DNA of 64,000 nt, from contig NZ_QJJK01000014.1 of assembly GCF_003201475.1 (NCBI RefSeq), forward strand, positions 62,001 through 126,000. Direction: 5' to 3'. A model generated the notes under the pieces. The model worked only from the letters and a program-made list of their open reading frames with translations. It ran no database searches and was not told the origin of the DNA. This document shows, one piece after another, positions 45,896 to 55,632 of this stretch. Both the position numbers and the translations under genes were made by a program. Source of the DNA: Chelatococcus asaccharovorans. Its GTDB lineage: Bacteria > Pseudomonadota > Alphaproteobacteria > Rhizobiales > Beijerinckiaceae. The first letter of the stretch is position 1. Each line of letters starts with the position of its first letter.

Positions 45896-46624
45896 ATGAC
45901 CCATGTGTCCTTCTCTGCTGCCGCGCTTGCCGGGTTGCTGAGCTTCCTCAGTCCCTGCGTGCTGCCGCTCGTCCCGCCCTATCTCACCTATCTCGCCGGA
46001 ACGACCATCGACGAACTCGGGGCGGGCGCCGCGCCGAAGGTCACGCGGCGGGTCCTGGTCACCGCGCTGCTGTTCGTGCTCGGCTTCTCCACGGTCTTCG
46101 TGCTGCTCGGCGCGACCGCCTCGGCGCTCGGCCAGGTCTTCCGTCAATACGTGCATATCCTCGGCACGCTCGCGGGCGCGGCGATCATCATCATGGGCCT
46201 GCATTTCCTGGGTGTTTTCCGCCTCGCCTTCCTCTATCGCGAGGCGCGCGTGACCGTGCGGAAGCCGGCCGGCCTCGGCGGCGCCTATGTGATGGGCCTT
46301 GCCTTCGCACTCGGCTGGACGCCCTGCATCGGGCCGATTCTCGCGGCGATTCTCGCGGTGGCCGGCTCGGAGGATTCCGCCGGCCAGGGCGCATTGCTGC
46401 TCGCCATCTATTCGGCCGGCCTCGGCATCCCGTTCCTCATCGCGGCCTTTGCGATGCCGCCGTTCATCGCCTTCCTGAAGCGCATGCGCACGCGTCTCGC
46501 GCTCGTCGAAAAGGCGATGGGGGCGCTCCTCGTCGTCACCGGCATCGCCTTTCTCACCGGCAGCATCACCAACATGTCCTTCTGGCTGCTGGAGACGTTT
46601 CCGGCGCTCGGGCAACTCGGCTAG
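45896..46624 (+). CDS. ccdA: Cytochrome c biogenesis protein CcdA (DsbD-like membrane thiol transporter)
   Basis: A 242-residue six-helix inner-membrane protein. The redox cysteines lie in FLSPCVLPLVPPYLT (helix 1) and ALGWTPCIGPILA (helix 4), the CcdA signature. It carries reducing equivalents from cytoplasmic thioredoxin to periplasmic partners for cytochrome c maturation. It stands alone, divergent from the peptidase gene and with no ccm or thioredoxin-like gene nearby. The start at 45896 gives the usual length. Confidence 0.93.
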   Translation: MTHVSFSAAALAGLLSFLSPCVLPLVPPYLTYLAGTTIDELGAGAAPKVTRRVLVTALLFVLGFSTVFVLLGATASALGQVFRQYVHILGTLAGAAIIIMGLHFLGVFRLAFLYREARVTVRKPAGLGGAYVMGLAFALGWTPCIGPILAAILAVAGSEDSAGQGALLLAIYSAGLGIPFLIAAFAMPPFIAFLKRMRTRLALVEKAMGALLVVTGIAFLTGSITNMSFWLLETFPALGQLG

Positions 46625-46633
46625 GGCGCGTTT

Positions 46634-46720
46634 CGATCTGATCGCATCAGATCGACGCTCTAACCTCTTTTATTTCAAGTATAATCTTATCGATCCTCGT
46701 TTCACTCCGGGCGGATTATG
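46634..46720. repeat. Palindromic intergenic element downstream of ccdA
   Basis: CGATCTGAT (46634-46642) and ATCAGATCG (46646-46654) are perfect arms around CGC, followed by ACGCTCTAACCTC and ending near GCGGATTATGCTCTAAG. It resembles repeat debris of the AGAGC...GCTCT class but has no second full copy in the window. Confidence 0.6.
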
Positions 46721-46854
46721 CTCTAAGCCGCCGTCGTCCTGAAGGGCATGTGGCCGACTCCCACGAAGCCATCGCGCCCGACATGACCGGGGTTGCTCCA
46801 TCGGGGCCGCACCATGTACCTGTCAAACATGCCTCTGGAGCGGGAGCCGGGATC

Positions 46855-47661
46855 ATGGACAATGCCGCAGCGATCACGACCATAGCGCAGACGCTCGAAG
46901 ACAAGCCGGACGTTCTGGCGCTTTATCTGGGCGGCAGCTTCGGCGTAGGCCTCGAGGATGCCTACAGCGATCTCGATTTCGTCGCCGTAACCACAGACGG
47001 CCCGACCGACGCATTCGCCAGCCTCTGGCATGATGCCGTCAGCCGGACGGGTGAAATCGTTCTCTGGTGGGACCGGCAGGCCAAGCCGATGCTGATCAAC
47101 GCCGTCACCGCCGAATGGCTGCGCGTCGACGTCCAGATCGCGACGCCTGCGCAGACGGCGGCGCTGTCCCGCAACAGCTTGAAAGTGCTGTTCGATCACC
47201 AGGGCATCTACGAAAGACTGCCGCATTCGTCGGGACCACGTGGTTCGGAGCCGAAACGCTTGAAGTGGCAGTTCGAAGAGTTCATCCGGATCCTGGGGCT
47301 GCTTCCGCTTGCGCTGGGGCGGGCGGAATATATCAATTCCGTCACGGGCGCCTTTCACCTTCGCAATCTGCTGATTGATCTCCTGATCGAGGAGACTGAC
47401 GCGCCCAACAGGGGCGGCGCGCTGCATCTGAACAGGCTGATCACGGCCGAGCAGAAGGATCTTCTGGCAGCGCTGCCTGCGCTGACCCCGCGCCGCGAGG
47501 CGATCATACCGGCCTATCTCGCCTATGCGGCCGCCTATTTGCCCCGGGCACGCGCGCTTGCAGTGGCGCGCGGCATCGCCTGGCCGGAGCGCTTCGAGCA
47601 GGCGACATGGGCGCGCCTCAAAAAGGAACTGGCGATCGAGCCGCAGTCGCTGAACGCCTAA
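46855..47661 (+). CDS. Nucleotidyltransferase-fold protein, aminoglycoside adenylyltransferase-like
   Basis: A 268-residue cytoplasmic protein. The nucleotidyltransferase pattern G-S-x10-D-x-D is present as LGGSFGVGLEDAYSDLDFVAV, with a downstream Asp/helix region; the rest is helical and unlike the classic AadA. Family members transfer nucleotides to small molecules or other substrates; resistance activity cannot be claimed. The ATG at 46855 with GGAGCGGGAGC upstream is preferred; the open frame runs about 35 codons further. Convergent with livK across a terminator. Confidence 0.78.
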   Translation: MDNAAAITTIAQTLEDKPDVLALYLGGSFGVGLEDAYSDLDFVAVTTDGPTDAFASLWHDAVSRTGEIVLWWDRQAKPMLINAVTAEWLRVDVQIATPAQTAALSRNSLKVLFDHQGIYERLPHSSGPRGSEPKRLKWQFEEFIRILGLLPLALGRAEYINSVTGAFHLRNLLIDLLIEETDAPNRGGALHLNRLITAEQKDLLAALPALTPRREAIIPAYLAYAAAYLPRARALAVARGIAWPERFEQATWARLKKELAIEPQSLNA

Positions 47662-47675
47662 AGCCCGCTGCAACG

Positions 47676-47706
47676 AAAAAGCCCGCCCCAGTCACCTGAG
47701 GCGGGC
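47676..47706 (-). terminator. Rho-independent terminator of livK
   Basis: GCCCGCC (47681-47687) and GGCGGGC (47700-47706) form the stem; on the minus strand TTTTTCG follows it. It lies 27 bp beyond the livK stop. Confidence 0.88.
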
Positions 47707-47732
47707 GCCCAAATGGGCAAGATCCCGAAAGA

Positions 47733-48863
47733 TCAGTTGGTCAGTTCGTTGCCGGCGTAGCCGATCTTGCCGTCAGCGTCCTTTTTCCAGACATACATGA
47801 CATAGTCCGGACGGGTGATATCACCCTTCTTGTCGAAGGAGAGATCGCCGAGAACGGTCTTGAAGACCTTGCCGGAGTGGATCACTTCCGCCACTTTCTT
47901 CGGGTCGAGGGATTTAGCCGCCTCGGCCGCCTGTTTGATGACTTGCACGCCCGCATAGGAATACAGGGTGTAAGCTTCGGGGTCGTAATTCTTCGCCTTG
48001 AAGGCCTCGACAACGGATTTCGCCGCCGGGTTCTTGCGCGGATCCGGCGCGAAGGTCATCAGCGTGCCTTCCGCACCGGGGCCGGCGATCGATACGAACT
48101 CGCTCGAGACGATGCCGTCGCCCGACATCAGCGGCGCCTTGAGGCCCTGGTCCCGCATCTGGCGGATGATGAGGCCCGCTTCCGTGTGCAGCCCGCCATA
48201 GTAGACGACATCGACATTCGCCGCCTTCAGCTTCGATACGAGCGCCGAGTAGTCCTTGTCGCCCGTGTTGATGCCCTCATAGAGGACGGCCTTGACGCCC
48301 TTGCCTTCCATCGCCTTTTGCGTCTCGTCGGCGAGGCCCTTGCCATAAGGCGTCTTGTCGTGAACGACGGCGACGTTCTTGCCCTTGAACTTGTCGGCGA
48401 GATAGGCGCCGGCGACGGCACCCTGCTGATCGTCCCGGCCGCAGGTGCGGAAAACGTTCCACAGCTTACGCTCGGTCAAGGTCGGATTGGTCGAAGCCGG
48501 CGAAATGGCGACGATGCCCGCTTCGTTATAGACCTCGGACGCCGGGATCGACACGCCGGAATTGAAATGTCCGATGACGAACTTCACGCCCTCACCGGCG
48601 AATTTGTTGGCGACCGATACGCCCTGCTTGGGATCGGATACATCATCGCCGACCGACAGAACGATCTTCTCGCCGAGAATGCCGCCAGCCTTGTTGATGT
48701 CTGCCACGGCCTGTTCGGCGCCGTTCTTGAGCTGGGCGCCGAATGCCGCGTTCGCGCCGGTGATCGGGCCTGCCACGCCCATTTTCACATCGGCCAGCGC
48801 CATTCCGCTGTAAGCCAAGCCCAAACCCAGCGCCACGCTTGCCAATAGAAAATTCTTATTCAT
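47733..48863 (-). CDS. livK: Branched-chain amino-acid ABC transporter substrate-binding protein
   Basis: A 376-residue periplasmic binding protein of the Leu/Ile/Val class. A Sec signal peptide (KNFLLASVALGLGLAYSGMALA) is cleaved after ALA; the mature protein begins DVKMGVAGPITGANAAFG. The two Cys-free lobes carry GHFNSGVSIPASEVY and the YSYAGVQ hinge region; one Cys pair is near FRTCGRDDQ. It is the last gene of the liv cluster, 153 bp downstream of the DUF6867 gene, and may have its own promoter to allow higher expression. GAGGAG precedes the ATG at 48863. Confidence 0.94.
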   Translation of the reverse strand: MNKNFLLASVALGLGLAYSGMALADVKMGVAGPITGANAAFGAQLKNGAEQAVADINKAGGILGEKIVLSVGDDVSDPKQGVSVANKFAGEGVKFVIGHFNSGVSIPASEVYNEAGIVAISPASTNPTLTERKLWNVFRTCGRDDQQGAVAGAYLADKFKGKNVAVVHDKTPYGKGLADETQKAMEGKGVKAVLYEGINTGDKDYSALVSKLKAANVDVVYYGGLHTEAGLIIRQMRDQGLKAPLMSGDGIVSSEFVSIAGPGAEGTLMTFAPDPRKNPAAKSVVEAFKAKNYDPEAYTLYSYAGVQVIKQAAEAAKSLDPKKVAEVIHSGKVFKTVLGDLSFDKKGDITRPDYVMYVWKKDADGKIGYAGNELTN

Positions 48864-49016
48864 ACGGCAACTCCTCTGGATTTCCCCCGAAGCCTGGGGA
48901 CTTCGCACGACGGGCTTCGGCCCGTCCTGAATACAACTGTCGCGCCTTTTCTTCCCGAAGTCATCCGGATTCCGACTGGCCGTTGTTCACCTTTCGGCCA
49001 GTATTCACCCCGAATT

Positions 49017-49391
49017 TTAAGCGCTGCTTTGATCGGCGCGGCCTTCCGGGCGCTCCCGCCAACTGAATGCGCCGGTCCGTTCATAGAGCCAGCGATATTG
49101 CGTCGTCATCTGGCGCGCGCGTGTATATCGGTAGCCTGCCAGGCCGATCGCGCCGACGACGATTGTATCGACGATATAATAATGCACGGAAAGCAGCGTT
49201 CCGTGAAACAATGCGAAGTGGATGAACCGCACGGCCAAGCCAAGGCCCATCAGGTAGACGACGCATTGTGCCACGGTTCCCCAAGTCTTGGCGACGGCAC
49301 GGCCGGTCATCCACGCGGCCCAGCCCCCCATGACGCAGGTTACCAGCGCAAAGAGCCAGAACGACGGTTCCTCATAAAGGATCCCCTGCAT
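49017..49391 (-). CDS. DUF6867 family small membrane protein
   Basis: A 124-residue protein with about three hydrophobic segments (residues 10-32, 38-60 and 68-88) and a basic C-terminus (YTRARQMTTQYRW). It begins 1 bp after livF stops, so it is part of the liv operon. Small proteins of this family recur next to liv genes in Hyphomicrobiales; function is unknown. Location argues for a role with the transporter, but nothing in the sequence shows a binding or catalytic site. Confidence 0.78.
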   Translation of the reverse strand: MQGILYEEPSFWLFALVTCVMGGWAAWMTGRAVAKTWGTVAQCVVYLMGLGLAVRFIHFALFHGTLLSVHYYIVDTIVVGAIGLAGYRYTRARQMTTQYRWLYERTGAFSWRERPEGRADQSSA

Positions 49392-49392
49392 C

Positions 49393-50175
49393 TCAGTGCC
49401 TCCCGCCTTCGAGATAAGCCGCTCTCACCTGCGGATCGGCGAGAAGCTCCTTCCCGGTGCCTGACAGGGTGATGGAACCCGTCACCATGACATAGGCGCG
49501 GTGGGCGAGCTTCAAGGCGTGATAGGCGTTCTGTTCGACGAGGAAGATCGTCATGCCCTCGCGGTTCAGCTCGCGGATCACATCGAAGATCTGTCGTACG
49601 ACGAGCGGCGCCAGCCCCAGCGACGGCTCATCGAGCAAAAGGAGCTTCGGCCGGCTCATCAACGCGCGGGCAATGGCGAGCATCTGCTGCTCGCCGCCCG
49701 AAAGGGTGCCGCCGCGCTGGTGCAGACGTTCCTTCAGGCGCGGGAAAATCGAGCAGACGCGTTCGAGATCCTGCTCGAAATGCGCGAAGGCGTTGATCGA
49801 GGCACCCATCTGCAGGTTCTCGAACACCGTCATGCGCGGGAAGATGCGCCGCCCCTCGGGCGATTGGGCAATGTTCAGCTTGGCGATGTCGTGGGTCGCC
49901 ATACGCGTGATCTCGTTGCCGGCATAAGTGATGGTTCCCTCGCGCGCGCGCGGATTGCCGAAGATCGTCATCATCAGCGTGGACTTGCCCGCGCCATTGG
50001 CGCCGATCAGGGTGACGATCTCGCCCTCGTTGACATCGATATCGACGCCCTTGAGCGCAATGATATTGCCGTAGAACGTCTTGACGCCACGAATGGTGAG
50101 CAGGGGTCTTGCAGCCGGTGCGGCTTGCGGGGAGGCCTGCGCGGGGGCTTGCGCGGTGCTGTTTGCTTCGCTCAT
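49393..50175 (-). CDS. livF: Branched-chain amino-acid ABC transporter ATP-binding protein
   Basis: A 260-residue ATPase. Walker A is GANGAGKSTL, the ABC signature is LSGGEQQMLAIARAL, and Walker B LLLDEPSLGL follows. It energises uptake with LivG, sitting on the cytoplasmic face of the LivHM channel. Its start overlaps the livG stop by 4 bp (ATGA), implying translational coupling. A 25-residue Ala/Gln/Pro-rich N-terminal tail precedes the domain. The DUF6867 gene follows 1 bp later. Confidence 0.95.
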   Translation of the reverse strand: MSEANSTAQAPAQASPQAAPAARPLLTIRGVKTFYGNIIALKGVDIDVNEGEIVTLIGANGAGKSTLMMTIFGNPRAREGTITYAGNEITRMATHDIAKLNIAQSPEGRRIFPRMTVFENLQMGASINAFAHFEQDLERVCSIFPRLKERLHQRGGTLSGGEQQMLAIARALMSRPKLLLLDEPSLGLAPLVVRQIFDVIRELNREGMTIFLVEQNAYHALKLAHRAYVMVTGSITLSGTGKELLADPQVRAAYLEGGRH

Positions 50176-51032
50176 AGGCCGACCTGTGCCTCGATCTTTT
50201 CGACGTCATCATCTTCGACGCCGAGATAGGCGGCGATGACCTTGGGGTCGTTGCGCACCGCCTCGGGCAGGCCGTCGGCGATCTTCGTGCCGTAGTCGAG
50301 AACCACGACATGATCGGAAATCTGCATGACGACGGACATGTCATGTTCGATGAGCAGCAGGGAGGTCTTGTCGATCTCGCGGATGGACAGGAGGAGTTCG
50401 TTCAGCTCCAGGCTTTCCCGGGGATTGAGCCCCGCCGCAGGCTCATCCAGGCACAGCAGCACGGGCCCGGTGCACATGGCGCGGGCGATTTCCAGCCGGC
50501 GCTGGGCGCCATAGGGCAGATCGCCAGCGGGATCGTCGGCACGGTCCGTGAGGCCGACCTTCTCCAGCCAGTATTTGGCCTTGTCGACCGCTTCGCCCTC
50601 CGCGCGCCTGAAATTCGGCAGGCCGATCAGCCCGCCGATGGTGAAGCCGGAGGCGATCATCAGACGGTTGTGCTGGGCGACCAGCAGGTTCTCGAGAATG
50701 GTCATGCCGGAGAACAGGCGGATGTTCTGGAAGGTGCGGGCGACCTTGGCCTTCCAGGACACACTATGGCCGGGCAGGCGCTCCAGGAGATAGTGAGAGC
50801 CGTCCGTATGGGTGAGGGTGATCATGCCCTCGGTCGGCTTGTAGAAGCCGGTGATGCAGTTGAAGACCGTGGTCTTGCCGGCACCGTTCGGCCCGATCAG
50901 GGCGGTGATCTCTCCACGCCGGGCCTTGAAGGAAAGGTCATTGATCGCAATCAATCCACCGAAACGCATGGTGAGGTGATCGACGGTCAGGATGGTATCC
51001 GTGCTGGAAACAAGATCTGGGTTGGCCATCAT
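50172..51032 (-). CDS. livG: Branched-chain amino-acid ABC transporter ATP-binding protein
   Basis: A 286-residue ATPase. Walker A is [11 protein letters not shown], the signature region [15 protein letters not shown] and Walker [11 protein letters not shown] are intact. The LivG-specific insert between Walker A and signature and the C-terminal tail (about 25 residues) explain its greater length than LivF. It overlaps livM upstream by 4 bp and livF downstream by 4 bp, a tightly coupled operon. Confidence 0.95.
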   Translation of the reverse strand: MMANPDLVSSTDTILTVDHLTMRFGGLIAINDLSFKARRGEITALIGPNGAGKTTVFNCITGFYKPTEGMITLTHTDGSHYLLERLPGHSVSWKAKVARTFQNIRLFSGMTILENLLVAQHNRLMIASGFTIGGLIGLPNFRRAEGEAVDKAKYWLEKVGLTDRADDPAGDLPYGAQRRLEIARAMCTGPVLLCLDEPAAGLNPRESLELNELLLSIREIDKTSLLLIEHDMSVVMQISDHVVVLDYGTKIADGLPEAVRNDPKVIAAYLGVEDDDVEKIEAQVGL

Positions 51033-52462
51033 CCGTGGCCCTCCTTGACCAGGGCGCCTGAAATGGCCTTGCGCTCCCCCAGCACGATGGAGGGATCGCG
51101 GTGCGAGACGAGACCGCGCGGTCGCCAGACCATCATTGCCACCATCGCTGCGCCAAACAGGAGCAGGCGATATTCATTCGGATCAAAGCCGTCGCCGAAG
51201 ACGGCGCTGAGGAAGCCGAGATTGCGCAGCATTTCCGGCCCCGCGACCATGGCGGTCGCCGCGATGGCGACGCCCATCTGGCTGCCCATGCCGCCGAGCA
51301 CGACGATCGACAGGATGATCGCCGACTCAAGGAAGTTGAAGCTTTCCGGCGAAATGAACCCTTGACGCACGGCGAAGAACGCCCCGGCAAAGCCGCCGAA
51401 CATGGCCCCGATGGCAAAGGCAGTGAGCTTGGTGCTGGTGGTGTTGATGCCGAGCGAGCGGCAGGCGATCTCATCCTCGCGCAACGCTTCCCATGCGCGT
51501 CCCACCGGAAGGCGCCGCAAGCGCATGGTGACGATATTGGTGACGAGCGCCAGCACCAGGATGAGATAATAGAGAAACACGATGCGATGCATGGTGCTGA
51601 ACTCAAGGCCGAAGGTGGCCGCGAAGCCATCCTCGTCGGCCGTGAATGGGATGCCGAAGAAGGAGACGCGCGGAATGGACGCGATGCCGGCGCCGCCGTT
51701 CGTCAGATCAACCCAATTGATCAGCACAAGGCGGATGATCTCACCGAAGGCGAGCGTCACGATCGCCAGATAATCACCGCGCAGGCGCAACACGGGAAAG
51801 CCGAGCATGATGCCCCACAAAGCCGCGAGGATGCCGGCGACGGGCAGGCAGATCCAGAACGACAGCCCGAAGGTGATTGCGAGAAGCGCATAGGAATAGG
51901 CGCCGACCGCATAGAACGCGACATAGCCGAGATCGAGCAGGCCAGCTAGTCCCACCACGATATTGAGGCCCCAGCCGAGCATCACATAGGTCAGCACCAG
52001 AATGCCGAGGTCGATCCAGTAGCGGGATTCGCTGAGCCCGCCATTCACGAGGGTGGTGATCAGCGGATAGCCGATGGCTACGCCGAGCAGGACCGGGGCA
52101 GCGTAGAAGAAGATTCTCTGGCCGAGCGTCGTCGGCGCTTCGACGCGCGTGACCAGGATTTCCCGGCGTTTCGCCGAGCGCCGGCGGGCGATGTGAATGC
52201 CGCCGAGATTGAGCAGGAGCCGAACGGCGAAGACGATCAGGCAGAGGACGGCGACGACGCGCCAGCGCGGAAGCAGTATGAGCTCGTTGGCCATACTGTT
52301 TTCCGTGCGGAAGGCGATGATCGGGATCGAGAGGCCGAGCATCACCAGGGCGGCAAGGGCTGCATTCTTGACCGCGGGGAGGAATTCGCTGCCACCTTGC
52401 CCCGGCCTGGTGGCAGCGTGCGGGGGGGACCCCGTCGTCGGCGCAGCGGAGGGGGCATTCAT
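51029..52462 (-). CDS. livM: Branched-chain amino-acid ABC transporter permease
   Basis: A 477-residue inner-membrane protein. It is longer than a typical LivM (about 300-430) because of an N-terminal extension with extra helices before the core ([24 protein letters not shown], the LivM signature). The conserved [20 protein letters not shown] loop, which contacts the ATPases, is near residue 330. The terminal [13 protein letters not shown] tail is cytoplasmic. It pairs with LivH to form the channel and lies 21 bp downstream of livH. Confidence 0.94.
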   Translation of the reverse strand: MNAPSAAPTTGSPPHAATRPGQGGSEFLPAVKNAALAALVMLGLSIPIIAFRTENSMANELILLPRWRVVAVLCLIVFAVRLLLNLGGIHIARRRSAKRREILVTRVEAPTTLGQRIFFYAAPVLLGVAIGYPLITTLVNGGLSESRYWIDLGILVLTYVMLGWGLNIVVGLAGLLDLGYVAFYAVGAYSYALLAITFGLSFWICLPVAGILAALWGIMLGFPVLRLRGDYLAIVTLAFGEIIRLVLINWVDLTNGGAGIASIPRVSFFGIPFTADEDGFAATFGLEFSTMHRIVFLYYLILVLALVTNIVTMRLRRLPVGRAWEALREDEIACRSLGINTTSTKLTAFAIGAMFGGFAGAFFAVRQGFISPESFNFLESAIILSIVVLGGMGSQMGVAIAATAMVAGPEMLRNLGFLSAVFGDGFDPNEYRLLLFGAAMVAMMVWRPRGLVSHRDPSIVLGERKAISGALVKEGHG

Positions 52463-52483
52463 CGCTCAGTCTCCTCGCGCATC

Positions 52484-53401
52484 TCAGACCTTTTCGACTT
52501 CCGGTCGTCCGAGGATGCCGGACGGCATGAAGATCAGGACGATTGCCAGGATGGAGAACGCCGCGACGTCCTTGTATTCGATCGAGAAATAGGCGGACCA
52601 CAGGGTCTCCACGAGCCCAATGATCAGGCCGCCGAGGACGGCGCCGGGAAGGGAGCCGATGCCGCCGAGGACGGCCGCCGTAAACGCCTTGACGCCGGGG
52701 ACGAAACCATCCGAGAAGCTCACCACACCATAATAGAGGAGATACATGGTCCCCGCGACAGCCGCGAGCGCCGCGCCCATCACGAATGTGAGCGAGATCG
52801 TGCGATCGACGTTGATGCCGAGCAGTGCCGCCATCTTCCGGTCCTGCTCACAGGCACGCTGCGCACGGCCGAGCGGCGTTTTCTGCACGACATACCAAAA
52901 TATCGTGAGCAGAACGGCAGTCGCCGCCATGATGATGATTTGCTTGTACGCCAGAGTGACAGCATAGCCGTTGTCCTCGAACAGGGTTATGCCGCCATTG
53001 ACCATGGGCGGAATGGACTTGTTGCGCGCGCCTTGCACAACCTGGACGAAATTGGACAGAAAGATGGAAACGCCGATCGCCGAGATCAGGGGAGCGAGCC
53101 GGAAGGAGCCGCGCAATGGGCGATAGGCGATGCGCTCGACGGCCCATCCCCAGAGCGATGTCAGGATCATGGCCAGGACGAGCACGATAAGGAGGGCGAT
53201 GGCGATGGAGCCAATGCCGAGCCAGCTTGTAAGGAAAATGAAGAAGATCAGCGCAATAAAGGCTGAAAGCATGAAAATATCGCCATGAGCAAAGTTGACC
53301 ATGCCGATGATGCCGAAAACCATCGTGTAGCCGATGGCAATGAGCCCATAAATCGAGCCAAGCGTCAGCCCGTTAACGAGCTGCTGCACAAAAACTTCCA
53401 T
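52484..53401 (-). CDS. livH: Branched-chain amino-acid ABC transporter permease
   Basis: A 305-residue membrane protein, first gene of the liv operon. The LivH signature GSIYGLIAIGYTMVFGIIGMVNFAHGD (given here in part) and the ATPase-contact loop GRAQRACEQDRKMAALLGIN are present. The ATG at 53401 gives the usual MEVFVQQLVNGL start; the open frame runs 17 codons further without similarity. The promoter must lie in the 1.1-kb region upstream, which also contains the divergent GntR gene. Confidence 0.95.
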   Translation of the reverse strand: MEVFVQQLVNGLTLGSIYGLIAIGYTMVFGIIGMVNFAHGDIFMLSAFIALIFFIFLTSWLGIGSIAIALLIVLVLAMILTSLWGWAVERIAYRPLRGSFRLAPLISAIGVSIFLSNFVQVVQGARNKSIPPMVNGGITLFEDNGYAVTLAYKQIIIMAATAVLLTIFWYVVQKTPLGRAQRACEQDRKMAALLGINVDRTISLTFVMGAALAAVAGTMYLLYYGVVSFSDGFVPGVKAFTAAVLGGIGSLPGAVLGGLIIGLVETLWSAYFSIEYKDVAAFSILAIVLIFMPSGILGRPEVEKV

Positions 53402-54479
53402 ATCGTGCCTTTGCCCCCGTGGCGTCGGGACTTTACGTCTGTCAGGTGGCAATCATGCCCAAAGTTATTCAAATACTTACATGACGCCGGGCGAAAGACG
53501 GATCCCGTCACGCTGAAGTGTCCGCATTCTGTAACCTCTGGTATCGATGACAATCGCTTACGTTGATCGTCTTGTCAAAACTATGCCGCGAAACCGACGG
53601 CGCGGAAACTCCGACATTGGTTGAAGACAGCTGTCGGCCAAGCGGCCGGGCCGGCCGGACGGTGCCAGCCCGGCAGACATGATCGCGTCTCCTGGCAGGC
53701 GTATTAGGCGCAGACGTTGGCCCTCGCCTCGGATTCGGACGCATTCGCAGTGCAGGCGGTGCCCCCCGCTGATCCACAGCTGATGCACAGACGCGTCTTC
53801 CTGTCCGATCGATCCGTGATCGCGAGAGGCGAGGCTGAGGCGGGCGACCGTTCGCGCCGGAGGCTGGCCAGCCGTGTCATGCCAAGAATTTGAGATATCA
53901 GCGGAAACAGATCATCTGTGACGCGCCGTCCCGTGCCGTGATTGCCACGAACAAAGGGGCAGCCGCTATTTCAGTCACAACCTCTGTCATGATATCCACA
54001 GCCGAACTGATCGATGGCCGACGTGCCCATCACCAGTGTCTTGCTGAAGCATGAGGGCGGCATTGACCGGTCGGAGCGGCGGCAGCTGCGGTCAGTGACT
54101 TGGCTGCGGTCAGAGACTTGGCTGCGGTCAGGGGCTTGGCTGCGGTCAGGGACTTGGCAGGCTGTCGCCTTATGGCGTCCGGTCTGCGTTTGTCGCGACG
54201 TTTGACCTGGGCATTTGGCCGACACGCCCAATCGAAAGGCGATCGACAGGAGATGCCGATGCGATAAGGCAAAGATCGAAGCGACGGGTGTCGCGCTCGG
54301 CGCAACAGCGATCCAGGAGACGGGTCCGCGCAATCACGCAACGGTGGTCGCTCTGTCTCAAGCGGAGATCGCAACGCCGTTAATTATTGATTTTATTTAT
54401 CTATTTCATGCGTCGGTGCGGCTTCATTCCGTTGAATGCTCGTCTGGCCGACTGCCTTTTGCAATGCAGGTCGATTGTT
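53402..54479. other. 1.08-kb divergent region, mostly without genes
   Basis: Short open frames exist on both strands but none resembles a family or has a convincing ribosome site. The only structured part is an 18-bp tandem array at 54085-54156. The region lies between the liv operon (minus) and the GntR-type regulator (plus) and must contain their promoters. Confidence 0.7.
54085..54156. repeat. Four tandem 18-bp repeats
   Basis: Four units of GCTGCGGTCAGNGACTTG run end to end; the first two differ at one base and the last two at one. No gene encloses them, although open frames on both strands read through in multiples of six codons. Confidence 0.88.
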
Positions 54480-55193
54480 ATGTCCATAGTTCCGACGAAC
54501 CCCGGCCAGGATGACAATCCCAGCGCGACGGCTGCGGAATCCGGCACGAATTTATCCGATGAGACATTGGCAGAACGCGCCTATCGGGTCATCGAGGATC
54601 AGATCATACGGCTCGTTCTTCCTCCGGGCCTACGCCTGACCGAGCAGGAGCTCGCGTCGCGCCTGGACATCGGCCGGACGCCGGTTCGCGAGGCCTTGCA
54701 GCGCCTTGTCAACGATGGCCTCGTGGTGGTTTTCCCGCGCAAGGGCATTGCGGTATCCGTGGTGAACCCGCTGGATGTGCTGATGGCGCTGGAGGTGCGG
54801 ACCGTGCTTGAACGCCTCCTGGCGGCGGCCGCGGCGCGCCGTGCCGGGCCGCAATCGCGGGCGGAGCTCGGCGCCTTGTTGGAACAACTCGCGGCGGCGG
54901 CCGAGGCCGGCGACCATGATCGGTTCGTTGAACTCGACAGGGCGATCTACCATCGCCTCGGTGAGATGGCCTCGAATCCCTTCCTGGTCAGGGCGCTCGC
55001 GCCGCTGGAAGCCATGGCGCGGCGCGCGCGCTACTATTTCCTGCGGAATGACGATCTCACCGAACCCGCGCGTCTGCACCGGACGATGATCGGCCATGTG
55101 CTGGCTGGCGAAAGCGCCGCAGCGGAGACGGCGTCCGATGCCCTGATGGACTATTTGCGCGGCGGCATCAAGCGAACGGTTGTCGGCATGTAG
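54480..55193 (+). CDS. GntR family regulator, FCD type
   Basis: A 237-residue DNA-binding regulator. The winged helix (residues about 25-90) shows the GntR pattern LRLTEQELASRLDIGRTPVREALQRL; the all-helical FCD ligand domain follows (residues about 105-225) with the metal-site residues in FVELDRAIYHRLGEMASNP and LHRTMIGHVLAGE. FCD regulators respond to small organic acids or metabolites. It is divergent from the liv operon and upstream of the coxG/cox genes, so either set could be its target. The ATG at 54480 follows AGGTCGATTG; an upstream in-frame ATG is less likely. Confidence 0.9.
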   Translation: MSIVPTNPGQDDNPSATAAESGTNLSDETLAERAYRVIEDQIIRLVLPPGLRLTEQELASRLDIGRTPVREALQRLVNDGLVVVFPRKGIAVSVVNPLDVLMALEVRTVLERLLAAAAARRAGPQSRAELGALLEQLAAAAEAGDHDRFVELDRAIYHRLGEMASNPFLVRALAPLEAMARRARYYFLRNDDLTEPARLHRTMIGHVLAGESAAAETASDALMDYLRGGIKRTVVGM

Positions 55194-55632
55194 GTGCCCC
55201 CCGGGCGAGGTGTGATTCGGACCGCGACGGGTGCGCTGGCTTTCACGACCAAGCGCCGCAAGGCCGCAAGGCCGCAAGTCCGCAAGTCCGCAAAGCCCCG
55301 GATCGCGGCGCAGTCATCCAGCTCGCTTCACCCCGTTGGACGGTGATCGCACCCGGCGCCGGACTTCTCCTGCGTGCCGCGTACCAAGCCGCGCGCCAAA
55401 TTGTCTCGTTGCTCATCACATTGCGAAAATGCTCGCTCGCCTCGCCCTTCGCGCCGTTCCGAACGGAAAACCGCTACACAGTTTTCCTGGACTTGCTCTA
55501 GGATAGGCCCGTCTTTCGTCACCAGTCTTCGCGAAGAGCCATGGATGGTCGCGCGGGGACATGCGGGGGCGGTGGTATCGGAATGGGGAGCGGTGCCGGG
55601 TTGTGTTGGCGCCAAGAGGAGGAGACGTCGCC
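55194..55632. other. Gene-free region with an 8-bp tandem repeat
   Basis: No gene is seen. Bases about 55262-55296 hold five 8-bp units (AAGGCCGC changing to AAGTCCGC). A short TTGCTCTAGGATAGG stretch near 55493 recalls the ends of the dispersed elements but is too short to assign. Confidence 0.6.
55262..55296. repeat. 8-bp tandem repeats
   Basis: Units AAGGCCGC (two), AAGTCCGC (two) and a partial AAAGCC follow each other without interruption. Confidence 0.75.

Noticed and set aside
45728-46615. Extended N-terminus of the S58 peptidase frame
   Set aside because: The extra 296 codons run antisense through ccdA and have no similarity; the real start is at 45727 with a good ribosome site.
54014-54205. 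63-codon frame spanning the 18-bp array
   Set aside because: Repeated Trp-Leu-Arg-Ser units come from the tandem DNA repeat; no ribosome site or homologue recognised.
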